64,000 nt of DNA from Hymenobacter nivis (lineage in GTDB: Bacteria > Bacteroidota > Bacteroidia > Cytophagales > Hymenobacteraceae): assembly GCF_003149515.1 (NCBI RefSeq), contig NZ_CP029145.1:744001-808000 (forward strand), read 5' to 3'. The translations under genes and the position numbers were made by a program. The notes under the pieces are model-generated. The model saw only the letters and a program-made list of their open reading frames with translations. It did not search any database and was not told the origin of the DNA. Shown here piece after piece: positions 32,452 through 41,821 of the stretch (positions are counted from its first letter, which is position 1; the number at the start of each line of letters is the position of its first letter).

Positions 32452-35400
32452 TTGAACAAGTACGAGCAACAATACGCACGGGCGGCATTTACGACCACCA
32501 AACGCCCCGCGGCGCTACCTTTAAGGATCTATCCGCCGCCCGTTTTGCCCAAATCTTACTACGCCCGCCTTGCCGCGCTGGCCACGGCCCCCGCCGCCAC
32601 GCCCGCCGACCAACTGCCCAAGCTGCGCCAGCTCCTTGAACAAGTGCTGCGCGACGAGTGCCGCCGCCGCGAAGCGCCCTTTGCCGACCTCAGCCAGGCC
32701 ATCGGCCTCGTGGCCTACGACCACCGCCTGCCGCCGCTGCTGCGCCGCCAGCTTCAAAACCTGCGCCTCACCGCCAACCTGGTGCTGCACGAAAGCTACC
32801 CCGGCACCCCCGCCGAGGCTGCGGCCGGCTTCGGGGCCCTGGCCCGCCTGGTGCAGCACCTCACCGGGGCCGCCTACGAGGGCCCTGTGCCGGCCGGCGG
32901 CTTGCAAGCTACTGATGAGCAAGACCTAGCCCGTGCCGAAGCCCTCGCGGCGCAGCCCCTGGCCGCCGCGCCCACCTGGCGGGTGCAGGTGCTGCACGCC
33001 GACCTGGCCACCGGCCGGCTCACTGCCGAAATGAGCGCGCTCGCCGACGGCTGCCCCGCGGAGCCCTTCGACATCGACCTGCCCGCCGCCTACGAAAACC
33101 TGCTGCCGCTGGCCGCCGCCCTGCACCCCGTACTGCACCTGGTGGGCCCCGTGGCACAGCCCGACGGCCGTATCCGCCCGCGCCGGGTAGTGCTGGAGCC
33201 CGATTACCTGGTGAACGTGACCACCATCGCGGAGTGCGCCCAGGCCAGCGGTACCATCCCCGAATGGGCCCTGCTGAACGCCTTTCTACCCGATGAGACC
33301 TCGCGCCCGCTGGTAGTCGGCAACCTCGTGAACATGCTGCTGGACGAGGAAGTGAGCCACGCCGCCCGGCAAGACGAATGGGCTGCTGATAGTCAGTTGT
33401 CAGTTGTCAGTTGTCAGTTGTCAGGAGACAATGGGCAGGAAAGCGCTGACAAACAGCAGCTAACAACTAATAACGAGCAACTAATAACTGACAACGAACA
33501 ACTAGCAACTGACTTCGACCTGGAGGGATTTTTTAAGCGGCGGTTGTTCCGTTCGAATCCGCTCACCATTAGCGCGCTGCCCGACTTCCAGACGCGCACG
33601 GGCGTGCCCGAGCTGCTCGGCGACCTGCGCCGGCACTACCGCACGCTGCGGGCCAGCCGGGCCCAGGGCTTTATTGCGGGCAGCCGCACGGGCTACCAGC
33701 AGCAGCCGCTGCGCGTGGCCGACTGCTTCCTGGAACCGTCGTTTTTGTCGGCCACCTACGGCTTGCAGGGGCGGCTCGATTTACTGCATGAAAGCCCCAC
33801 CGGCTACGACATCATCGAGCTGAAAAGCTCGACTAAAGTGCCCCACGGCGAGCCCTGGAGCAACCACGCCGCCCAGGCCCAGCTCTACCGCCTGCTGCTG
33901 GAGTCGGTATTTGGGGCCGACGGGGCCACCGCCGGCCGCGGCCGCACCAGCATTTTGTACTCCAACGCCGCTCCCGACCAGGCCCCCGTGCGCCGCGTAG
34001 ACCAGGACGCCGAGCTGGTGGACCGGCTGCTGTCGGCGCGCAACCAGCTGGTGGGCACCGAGCTGTTGCTGGCCCGCGCCGCGGGCCCCGGGGCCGTGGC
34101 CCAACTGCTGGCCCCCGTGCTGCGCCCCAACCTGGCCGCCCTGCCGCCCTTCGGCAGGGCCAAGGCCGAGAAAATGGCCCAGGCCTGGGCCGCCGCCGAC
34201 CCCGTGGAGCGCGCCTACTGCCTGGAAATGACCCGCTTCGTGGCCCGCGAGATGCGCCTGACTCTGCTTGGCGATGACGCCCGCCCCGGCGACGCCGGCG
34301 GCCAGGCTGGCCTGTGGCGCCTGCCCGCCGCCCGCAAGCACCAGAACTTCAGCCTGCTCGACGGCCTCGAGCTGAGCGAAGACCACAGCAACGCTCCCGA
34401 TGATGCCCGCGGCGGCCTGGGGCCCCACCTCATTTTCCGGCGTCCGGCCGGGGGCCGCGAAGTCAACTTCCGGGCCGGCGACACGCTCATTCTTTACCCA
34501 AGGAAAAAAGCTGTTAGCGCTCAGCCGTTAGCTGTTAGCTCTCCGCTGGGCGAAGCCGATGGCTTGAGTCAGGGCGAAGCCAATAGCCAACAGCCAACGG
34601 CCAACAGCCAAGCGCTGAGTGTGCTCGACGCGCAGGTGGTGAAGGTGGTACTGGCCGAAGACCTCACTGCCGCCGGGCAAGTGGTGCTGAGCGTGCGCAA
34701 CCGCCGGTTGGCCCCGCGCTACCTAGCCGGCCACTCACACTGGGCTCTGGAGCCCGACACTTACGACACGTTCCGGCGCGAATGGGCGGGCCTGTCGGCC
34801 TTCCTGGGCCTGCCCCCCGAGCGGCGGCAGCGCTTGCTGGCTCGCCTCGGCCCGCGCCGGCCCGACGGCTGGGATGCCGCCGTGCCGCCCGCCACCGCGG
34901 CCCCCGAGGTAGTGGCCCGCGCCCTGGCCGCGCCCGATTGGTTTGTGCTCTGCGGACCGCCCGGCACGGGCAAGACGCGCGCCGTACTCAAGGAGTTGGC
35001 CGTCAAGCTGTATCAGGACGATAAGCAGGCCCTGCTGGCCGCCTACACCAACCGCGCCGTGGATGAGATTTGCGAGCAACTGGTGGCGGCCGGGCTGCCG
35101 TTTATTCGCGTCGGCTCGCGGCTGGGTACGTCCCCGTCGTACCGGCCGTACCTGCTGGATAATATGATTCGGGATTGCCCCAGCCGGCAGACGGTGCGGG
35201 CGCGGCTCACGGGCTGCCCGTTCTATGTGGGCACGGTGGCCAGCCTGTTGGGTAAGCCGGAGCTGTTCTTGCTCAAGCAGTTCGACCTGGCGGTGGTGGA
35301 CGAGGCTAGCCAGGTGCTGGAGGGCCCCATGCTGGCGCTGCTGGCCAAGGTGCCCAAATTCATCCTCATCGGCGACCACCGCCAGCTGCCAGCTGTAGTA

Positions 35401-36204
35401 TCCCAGGGTCCCGAAACCAGCGCCATTGCTCCGGAAGTGGCCGGTTTGCTTCGCGACGAGCTGGGCCTTACCAACCTGCGCAACTCGTACTTCGAGCGCC
35501 TGTTCCGACGCGCCGAGGCTCATTGGCCCCACGCCCACGGCACCCTGGCTGACCAGTACCGCATGCACGCCGACCTGGCCGCGCTAGTGAACGACGACTT
35601 CTACGACGGCCAATTGCGCTGCCCGCTGCCCTGGCAGCATGCGCCCCTCAGCCGCCCCGCCTGGCCCGCGCCGGCCGATGCGTTCCTGGCGCGGGTGCGC
35701 AACGAGCGCCTGGTGTTCGTGCCCACCCGCCGCCAGCCCGAGGATTTGTCGATGAAGGAATCGGCGCAGGAAGCCGAGCTGGCCGCCCGCGCCGCCGCCG
35801 CCGTAGCCCAAGGCTACGGGGCCGATTTCAACGCCGAAACCACGCTGGGCATCATCGCTAGCTACCGCAACCAGGCAGCCCGCATCCGCGCCCGCCTGGC
35901 CCAATTAGCGGTCGAGCTGAACTTGCCCAACCTGCTGCAAGTCAGCGTCGATACCGTAGAGCGCTACCAGGGCTCGCAGCGCGACGTCATCATCGTCAGC
36001 TTCTGCTGCCACCACGAGCACCAGCTGGAACTGATGGCCTCGCCCGACGAAACCGGCCAAGTGGACCGCAAGCTGAACGTGGCCCTCACCCGGGCCCGCC
36101 AGCAACTCATTCTGCTGGGCAACGAGCTGGTACTACGCCGGGCCCCGCACCACGCCGCCCTGCTGGCCCGCATGGAGGCCGCCGCAGTGGCTGGTGAAAT
36201 GTAG
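32452..36204 (+). CDS. Dna2-like nuclease-helicase (PD-(D/E)XK nuclease + SF1B helicase)
   Basis: A 1250-residue protein. The frame opens after a TGA with TTG at 32452 and no ATG occurs in the conserved N-terminus, so TTG is the likely start. A PD-(D/E)XK-type nuclease core lies near residues 440-490 (GYDIIELKSSTKV, with D453, E456 and K458). The helicase follows: Walker A GPPGTGKT at about 835-842, Walker B DEAS at 950-953, GDHRQLPAVV, TVERYQGSQRDVIIVSF and KLNVALTRARQQLI. This order matches Dna2/NAM7-type enzymes that process DNA ends and flaps. Two low-complexity segments, residues about 312-353 (rich in QLS/NNEQ) and 685-722 (rich in NSQQPTA), come from repeat DNA inserted in frame at about 33386-33513 and 34506-34620. 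It stands alone; a repair role is likely, a defence role possible. Confidence 0.9.
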   Translation: MNKYEQQYARAAFTTTKRPAALPLRIYPPPVLPKSYYARLAALATAPAATPADQLPKLRQLLEQVLRDECRRREAPFADLSQAIGLVAYDHRLPPLLRRQLQNLRLTANLVLHESYPGTPAEAAAGFGALARLVQHLTGAAYEGPVPAGGLQATDEQDLARAEALAAQPLAAAPTWRVQVLHADLATGRLTAEMSALADGCPAEPFDIDLPAAYENLLPLAAALHPVLHLVGPVAQPDGRIRPRRVVLEPDYLVNVTTIAECAQASGTIPEWALLNAFLPDETSRPLVVGNLVNMLLDEEVSHAARQDEWAADSQLSVVSCQLSGDNGQESADKQQLTTNNEQLITDNEQLATDFDLEGFFKRRLFRSNPLTISALPDFQTRTGVPELLGDLRRHYRTLRASRAQGFIAGSRTGYQQQPLRVADCFLEPSFLSATYGLQGRLDLLHESPTGYDIIELKSSTKVPHGEPWSNHAAQAQLYRLLLESVFGADGATAGRGRTSILYSNAAPDQAPVRRVDQDAELVDRLLSARNQLVGTELLLARAAGPGAVAQLLAPVLRPNLAALPPFGRAKAEKMAQAWAAADPVERAYCLEMTRFVAREMRLTLLGDDARPGDAGGQAGLWRLPAARKHQNFSLLDGLELSEDHSNAPDDARGGLGPHLIFRRPAGGREVNFRAGDTLILYPRKKAVSAQPLAVSSPLGEADGLSQGEANSQQPTANSQALSVLDAQVVKVVLAEDLTAAGQVVLSVRNRRLAPRYLAGHSHWALEPDTYDTFRREWAGLSAFLGLPPERRQRLLARLGPRRPDGWDAAVPPATAAPEVVARALAAPDWFVLCGPPGTGKTRAVLKELAVKLYQDDKQALLAAYTNRAVDEICEQLVAAGLPFIRVGSRLGTSPSYRPYLLDNMIRDCPSRQTVRARLTGCPFYVGTVASLLGKPELFLLKQFDLAVVDEASQVLEGPMLALLAKVPKFILIGDHRQLPAVVSQGPETSAIAPEVAGLLRDELGLTNLRNSYFERLFRRAEAHWPHAHGTLADQYRMHADLAALVNDDFYDGQLRCPLPWQHAPLSRPAWPAPADAFLARVRNERLVFVPTRRQPEDLSMKESAQEAELAARAAAAVAQGYGADFNAETTLGIIASYRNQAARIRARLAQLAVELNLPNLLQVSVDTVERYQGSQRDVIIVSFCCHHEHQLELMASPDETGQVDRKLNVALTRARQQLILLGNELVLRRAPHHAALLARMEAAAVAGEM

Positions 36205-36230
36205 CTCGGACTACAAAGCCCAAGCTACAT
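36199..36230. terminator. Short hairpin between convergent helicase and propeller genes
   Basis: atgtagct (36199-36206) and agctacat (36223-36230) pair and include the helicase stop codon. It lies between convergent genes only 29 bases apart. The 8-bp stem is modest. Confidence 0.4.
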
Positions 36231-36233
36231 AAG

Positions 36234-37310
36234 CTACGGCCAGTTCGCCAGGCCCGGCGTAGCTGCCGGGGCCCGCTGCGCAAACTTCCGAAATTCCTTG
36301 GCGGTAAGCACCGTTACCTCGTCGGCGCCGGCCAGCCACACCCGCTGCTGGGCATCGACCTGCACCAGTAAGGGCGGGGCGGAAGTGGTGGCGCCGGGCA
36401 AGGCCGGCAGCGGCACCAGCAGGCGCTGGGGCGCTACTTCGTCGGTAGCTGGGGCGGCGAGGGCCCCGGCCGGGGCGGCGGGCAGCAGCAGCAGGCCCAT
36501 GGCCGTGGCGAACACGCGGCCCGCGCCGGGCACGCTGGCCACGCCGAACACCTTGTTGCCCGGCCGGCCGAGGAACTTGACGGTGGGCACTTCGGCCTCG
36601 CCGGCGGCCTGGGATTTGGGGTTGAGCACGCTGATGGCGTCGGACATGATGACCCACAGGGCCCCCGTATTGTCGGGCAGCAGCTTTTCTACGAGGTTGT
36701 CGGGGATTTCGCGGTTGGCTACGCCTTCCTCATTGTAGCGCGTCCACGCGGGGCCCTGCTTGCGGTTGAGGCCCATGTTGGTGCCCAGCCACACCGAGCC
36801 ATCGGCGGTGGCCGCGCCGGCGGTGATGGCCGGCGTATTCAGCTCGGCCACGAAGGCGCCGTCCGGGGCCCGGCGGAATGCTTCGTAGTCATCGGCCCCC
36901 GCCCACAGGGCCCCCTGCGCGTCCTGAAACAGCGCGGTGATGCGGGCCGTGGCCGCCGCGCCGGGCAGCGCCAGCGGGTGCGGGCGGCAGCCGGCCGCGC
37001 CCAAACTCAGGCCCTGGGCCCCCTGCCAGGTGCCCAGCCAGAGCACGGTATCGGCCGCGCTGGTGCACTGGATAACGCTGGGCAATTGGTGCTTGCGCAC
37101 GAACTGCGCCCCTTCGAGCCGGAACACGCTGTGCTGCGTGACGAGGTGTGTGGCCCGCCCGGCGCGCAGCAGCGCCACGGGTTGCTCGTGGCCCGCCACG
37201 GTATAGTGGGGGCGGGGGCGGGCCGCGGCCGCCTGTGAGGCCCCCGGCAGGAGGCCCAGCAGGGCCCCCAGCAAAAAGTGGCGGCGGAACAGGGGGTGGG
37301 GCAGGGGCAT
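36234..37310 (-). CDS. Secreted beta-propeller protein (two-component-regulator-propeller type)
   Basis: A 358-residue protein from ATG 37310; the ATG at 37337 is an alternative. A signal peptide (PLFRRHFLLGALLGLLPGAS) precedes repeated blades with the LWxGT/A-type motif: TVLWLGTWQGAQGLSL, GALWAGADDYEAFRR, GSVWLGTNMGLNRKQG, GALWVIMSDAISVLN and RVWLAGADEVTVLT. Such blades occur in the sensor part of hybrid two-component regulators of Bacteroidota, but no membrane helix, histidine kinase or DNA-binding domain follows, so this is a stand-alone periplasmic propeller. It may bind a ligand or a partner. The neighbouring alkaline phosphatase is divergent and broken. Confidence 0.78.
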   Translation of the reverse strand: MPLPHPLFRRHFLLGALLGLLPGASQAAAARPRPHYTVAGHEQPVALLRAGRATHLVTQHSVFRLEGAQFVRKHQLPSVIQCTSAADTVLWLGTWQGAQGLSLGAAGCRPHPLALPGAAATARITALFQDAQGALWAGADDYEAFRRAPDGAFVAELNTPAITAGAATADGSVWLGTNMGLNRKQGPAWTRYNEEGVANREIPDNLVEKLLPDNTGALWVIMSDAISVLNPKSQAAGEAEVPTVKFLGRPGNKVFGVASVPGAGRVFATAMGLLLLPAAPAGALAAPATDEVAPQRLLVPLPALPGATTSAPPLLVQVDAQQRVWLAGADEVTVLTAKEFRKFAQRAPAATPGLANWP

Positions 37311-37508
37311 GGGGGCGGGAAGAAACGGGTGCCGCAAAGGTAAAAACGTGCCCCGGGTGGCGGGTTATGGTAACATTAATTCATTGACTGATACTTTTTT
37401 CATTTGTAATGAAGACTTGATGAGTGGGTAATGTCGGCCTCATGGCGCGCGCGCAATTTTACGGGTTGCTAACGCTCATTCACTCCCTCCCACCATTTGT
37501 TGGTTCTT

Positions 37509-39574
37509 ATGAAGGTCAGATTTTTACTCGCTGGGGGCCTGCTGCTGGCCGCTGGGGCCCGGCACGAGGCCCGCGCACAGGCGGCTTCCACCAACCAAAC
37601 GTCATCCTCTACATTGGCGACGGCTTCGGCCTGGCCCCCAAAACGGCCACCCGCATGGCCCTGGGCCAGGGGCGCGACGGCAAGCGCTACGCTACCGACG
37701 CCGGCTTCCAGGTGCTGAACCTGGACCGGATGAAGTACAATGCCACCGTGACCACGCACTCGCTCAACTCGTGGATTACGGACTCGGCCCCAGGGGCCTC
37801 GGTATACGCCTGCGGCCGGCCCGGCAAGCAAGACAACGAGGTGATTTCGCTGAACGTCTCCAACGGGGCGGCCATCGAAACCATTCTGGAGGCGGCCAAG
37901 AAGCAAGGCTACGCCGTAGGCCTGGTAAGCACGGCCCGCATCACGCACGCCACACCGGCCGCGTTTGCCAGCCACATCTGGTACCGCGACTTGGAAGACT
38001 ACATCTCGGCCTAGTACATTGCCTCCACTGAGATGCAGTACGAGGCTATTTTCAACGCCAGCCCCACGGCCGCCTACCGCTACACCGCCGCCCGCGACTG
38101 GGTGCTGCCAGCCCCCAAAGTAGGCGTGGAGCTCGACGTGCTGTTCGGCGGCGGGGCCCGCCACTTCATGCCCCGCACCCGCGGCGCGGCTAGCTCCTAC
38201 GAAGCGGTGGTGGACCGCACCGGGGCCCCCATTGCGAACACGGCCGGCGCGCCCGTGACCCTGCGTGGCAACCGCGCCGACGACGTGGACCTGGTGAAGT
38301 ACGCCGTGGAGCAGCGCAACTACCAGTACGTGAATAGCCGCGACGCCCTGCTGAACATTGACCTGGCGCAGTACGGCCCCGGCGGCAAAAAACTGCTGGG
38401 CCTCTTCAACGCCTCGCACGTCAACTACGAGCAGGACCGCCAGACGAGCGCCGCCTGGGAGCCCTCGCTGGCCGATATGACGGCCACGGCCATCAAGGTG
38501 TTGCAGGCCAAAAGCAACGGCAAGGGGTTCTTCCTGATGGTGGAAGCTGGCCGAATTGACTACCTGGAGCACTTCAACACCGGCGGCATTGCGGTGGTGG
38601 CGGGCCCGGGCACCACCAATCAGTACGCGGTCGAGGCCGACCAGCCGGTGTACGCGGGCGGCGGCGACGCCGGCGGAATGGCCACGCCCACCTCGGCGCG
38701 CGCCACCGGCGTGTACGGCTCCGATTACATGATCAAGGAAGTACTGGCCTTTGACTACGCCGTGGCCGAGGGCCGGGCTCTGCTAGCTACGCCCACCAGC
38801 GGTAAGACCCTGATTTTTAGTACATCCGACCACGAGTGCGGCGGCTTTGCTGTAACGGGCCTGCACGATGAGGCCGACGCTAATCGCAACGGCACCAAAA
38901 TTCGTACCTACGCCGGCTAGGTGGGCAAGTCGGTGAGCGCCGAGGCCGGCTATGCCATCCTTACCAACTTGGTGTGCGGCGACGGCGGGGCCAACGGCTG
39001 GTTTCCCGACTACACGCTGGCCACTTTCCAGGGCAAAACCTACCCGCAGCCTACCTCGGCCACGGCCAGGCGCATTGTGGTGGCCTATGCCTCCAACCCG
39101 CTCACCAACGGCAACGGCGCCGCCCAAACCGGCGCCGTGGGCAACCATACGCCGCAGGATATTTGGGTAGCCGCGGAGGACAACACTAACACTCACGCCC
39201 AGCAAATTACCGGGCGCGGCTTGCTCGACAACACGGCCATCCTGGCTGAGTTCATACAATTGACGGCGTTCGCCACCGTGCTCAGTACCCGTGGCAGCGG
39301 CGTGGGGCCCCTGGCCACGGCCAGCGTACAGCTGAGCCCCGTGCCGTTTGCCGAACGCTTCCAGGTAGCCTTCACCCTGGCCACGGCTGGGGCCGTCACG
39401 GTAGAATTGTTCAACGAAGCCGGCCAGAAAGTGCAAACTGTGGTGAGCGGCCAAGCCTTTGGCCCCGGGGCCCACGCCGTGGCCGTGGACGGCGCCCGCT
39501 TGCGCACCGGCCTCTACGTGGCCGCCGTGACGGTGGACGGCCAAGTGGTTTCCCAGAAAACCATCAAACTGTAA
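37509..39574 (+). pseudogene. Secreted alkaline phosphatase with type IX sorting tail, broken
   Basis: The signal peptide (MKVRFLLAGGLLLAAGA) from ATG 37509 is in one frame and the body, from NVILYIGDGFGLAPKTATRM, in another, so one frameshift lies near 37585-37600. In the body frame TAG codons interrupt at 38012-38014 and 38918-38920; both would be Gln codons (CAG) in a working gene. The phosphatase nucleophile region ITDSAPGASVYACG, the metal motifs SHVNYEQDR, FFLMVEAGRIDYLEHFNTGG and STSDHECGGFAVTG are all recognisable as PhoA-type. The C-terminal about 80 residues form a type IX secretion sorting domain (ELFNEAGQKVQTVVSGQAFG ... QKTIKL). About 688 codons in all. It would have been a cell-surface or secreted phosphatase. 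Confidence 0.85.
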
Positions 39575-39602
39575 AGCCGCCGCGCCTAACCAGCGGCAGT
39601 AG

Positions 39603-39640
39603 AAAAGAGGAGCGGCTTGCCGCTCCTCTTTTTTTTTTTT
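39603..39640 (+). terminator. Intrinsic terminator after alkaline phosphatase pseudogene
   Basis: Arms aaaagaggagcgg (39603-39615) and ccgctcctctttt (39620-39632) with a 4-base loop, followed by T to 39640. A textbook Rho-independent terminator. Confidence 0.9.
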
Positions 39641-39850
39641 GGCCCCCCGGGGGCGGAGCAGAACGGCCCCGGCGCACCGAAGAGTACAGGAAGGCTAGGC
39701 GGCAACCGCGGAGCTACTTGCGGGCCGGTGGCTGGGGCCCCCGGCCGTTGGCCCGCGCTGGCTTTTGCCGCCGATTCACCCGCGAATGTGGCGCCACGAA
39801 CGGATTGGGATTCTGTTAGTAACTTGAATATTAGTTAAGTAAACAAGCCA

Positions 39851-40165
39851 ATGGAAGAAATTGCCTTCACCATGCTGCTGCTGCCCGGGGTGGCCGCCGA
39901 GTACCAGCGCCGCCACGACCAAATTTGGCCCGAGCTAACGGGGGCCCTGCGCGCGGCTGGCATTCGGGACTATTCTATTTTTCTGGACGCGGCCAGCGGG
40001 CGGCTGTTCGGGGTGCAGAAACGGCTGGCCGGCCACACCGCCGACGCCCTGCCCGGCTTGCCCGTGATGCAGCGCTGGTGGGCCCACATGGCCGATTTGA
40101 TGGAAACCAACCCCGATAATTCCCCGGTGGTGGTGGTGCTGGCGCGGGTGTTTCACCAGGAGTGA
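39851..40165 (+). CDS. rhaM: L-rhamnose mutarotase
   Basis: A 104-residue dimeric-barrel enzyme that interconverts the anomers of L-rhamnose. Family marks are the N-terminal FTMLLLPGVAAEYQRRHDQI, WPEL, IRDYSIFLDAASGRLFG and PVMQRWWAHMADLMETNPDN. Length is exactly typical (about 104). No rhamnose isomerase, kinase or aldolase gene is nearby, so it is separated from the pathway it serves or acts on a related sugar. The M20 peptidase gene follows after 77 bases on the same strand. Confidence 0.95.
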   Translation: MEEIAFTMLLLPGVAAEYQRRHDQIWPELTGALRAAGIRDYSIFLDAASGRLFGVQKRLAGHTADALPGLPVMQRWWAHMADLMETNPDNSPVVVVLARVFHQE

Positions 40166-40242
40166 CCAGGTGGCGGGCCGCCGGTGGGCACGGCTTGCCC
40201 TTAAACCCTGATTCCTGGCAGTTTCCGGGCTTACTTGCGGCC

Positions 40243-41790
40243 ATGAAGAAACCTTACCTGCTGGGGGCCCTGCTGGCCGCGGCGGCCGCCGCGCTGCTCG
40301 CCGCCGGGGCCCCGCCCGTGCCCGCGCTGCAAAAAGTGCGGCAGTACCGCCAGCGCCACGAGCGCGAGCTGCTGGCTGATTTCACGCGGCTGCTGGCCAT
40401 TCCGGGCGTGGCGGCCGACTCTGCCGGGCTGCGCCGCACGGCCGGCGCCATCGCCGGGCTGATGCGCCAGCGCGGCATTGGCGGGGTGCAGCTGCTGGGG
40501 GCGGCCACGCCGGGCGTGCCGCCGGCCGTGTTCGGCGAGGTGCGCGTGCCCGGGGCCACGCGCACGCTCGTCTTTTATGCCCACTACGACGGCCAGCCCG
40601 TGAACCCCGCCCAGTGGGCCCCGGGCCTCAGCCCGTTCGTGCCCATGCTGGCTACGGGGCCCCTCAGCGCCGGCGGCCAGGTGGTGCCGCTGCCGCCGGC
40701 GGGCACGCCGCTCAGCCCCGACTGGCGCCTCTACGCCCGCGGCAGCTCTGACGACAAGGGCGGGGTGATGGCCATATTGGCCGCCTACCAGGCCCTGGCC
40801 GAAAGTGGCGTGAAGCCCACGGCCAACCTCAAGTTTTTCTTCGAGGGCGAGGAGGAGCGAGGCTCGCCGCACCTGGCCGAGCTGCTGGGCCGGCATAAGG
40901 CGCTGCTGTCGTCCGATTTGTGGATTATTTGCGACGGGCCGGTGCACCAGTCGGGGCGCAAGCAGGTGGTGTACGGGGCCCGGGGCGACGTGAACGTGGG
41001 CCTGACCGTGTACGGGCCCACGCGCCCGCTGCACAGCGGCCACTACGGCAACTGGGCTCCTAACCCGGCCATGGCTCTGGCCCGGCTGCTGGCCTCGATG
41101 CAGGATAGCACCGGCCGCGTCACCATCGCCGGCTTCTACGACGACGTAGTGCCGCTGACTGCCGCCGAGCAGGAAGCCGTGCGCCAGATTCCGAACAACG
41201 ACGACGCCATCCGGCAGGGGCTGGGCTTTGCCCGGGCCGACGGGCGGGGCCAGTCGCTGAGCGAATTGATCAACCAGCCCTCGCTGAACATCAACGGGAT
41301 GCGCAGCGCCAACGTGGGGCCCCAGGCGGCCAACGTCATCCCGACCACGGCTGAGGCTGTGCTGGATTTGCGCCTCGTGTTGGGAAACGACTACCAGCGG
41401 CAGGTCGCCAAGGTAGTGCGCCACATTGAGCAGCAGGGCTACTTCGTGACCCGCACCGCGCCCACCGCCGCCGAGCGCGCCCAGCACCCGCGCTTGGTGC
41501 AAATAGTGCCCCAAACCGGCTACAACGCCCAACGCACGCCCATGGACCTGCCCCTGGCCCGCCGCGTGGTGCAGGCCGTGCAGTCGACGGTGGCCGAGCC
41601 GGTGGTGCGCCTGCCCACTTCGGGCGGGAGTCTGCCCCTCTTTGCGTTCAAGGAAACGCTGGGGGCCACCACGCTCACCGTGCCCATCGCGAACTACGAC
41701 AACAACCAGCACGCCGAAAACGAAAACCTGCGCCTCGGCAACCTGTGGGACGGGATGGAAACGATGGCTGCCGTGATGACTATGCCGTAG
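40243..41790 (+). CDS. Secreted M20-family metallopeptidase (dipeptidase-like)
   Basis: A 515-residue zinc peptidase; ATG 40243 gives a signal peptide (KKPYLLGALLAAAAAALLAA), so it is preferred to the frame opening at 40162. Metal and catalytic motifs are VFYAHYDGQP (first His/Asp), GSSDDKGGVMAILAAYQAL (bridging Asp), FFEGEEERGSPH (catalytic Glu and metal Glu) and the final His in NQHAENENLRLG. The dimerisation or lid domain lies at about residues 270-400 (HSGHYGNWAPNPAMALARLL). Relatives act on dipeptides or N-acylated amino acids in the periplasm. The substrate is not evident. Confidence 0.92.
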   Translation: MKKPYLLGALLAAAAAALLAAGAPPVPALQKVRQYRQRHERELLADFTRLLAIPGVAADSAGLRRTAGAIAGLMRQRGIGGVQLLGAATPGVPPAVFGEVRVPGATRTLVFYAHYDGQPVNPAQWAPGLSPFVPMLATGPLSAGGQVVPLPPAGTPLSPDWRLYARGSSDDKGGVMAILAAYQALAESGVKPTANLKFFFEGEEERGSPHLAELLGRHKALLSSDLWIICDGPVHQSGRKQVVYGARGDVNVGLTVYGPTRPLHSGHYGNWAPNPAMALARLLASMQDSTGRVTIAGFYDDVVPLTAAEQEAVRQIPNNDDAIRQGLGFARADGRGQSLSELINQPSLNINGMRSANVGPQAANVIPTTAEAVLDLRLVLGNDYQRQVAKVVRHIEQQGYFVTRTAPTAAERAQHPRLVQIVPQTGYNAQRTPMDLPLARRVVQAVQSTVAEPVVRLPTSGGSLPLFAFKETLGATTLTVPIANYDNNQHAENENLRLGNLWDGMETMAAVMTMP

Positions 41791-41821
41791 GCAACGGAAT
41801 TTTTTCCAGGACCAGCACCTA

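Noticed and set aside
33386-33513. A frameshift or broken helicase at the repeat insertions
   Set aside because: The frame stays open through both insertions and all downstream helicase motifs are in the same frame.
32570-35904. Several 60-280 residue frames on both strands inside the helicase gene
   Set aside because: All are shadows caused by high GC; the helicase motifs lie in one continuous frame.
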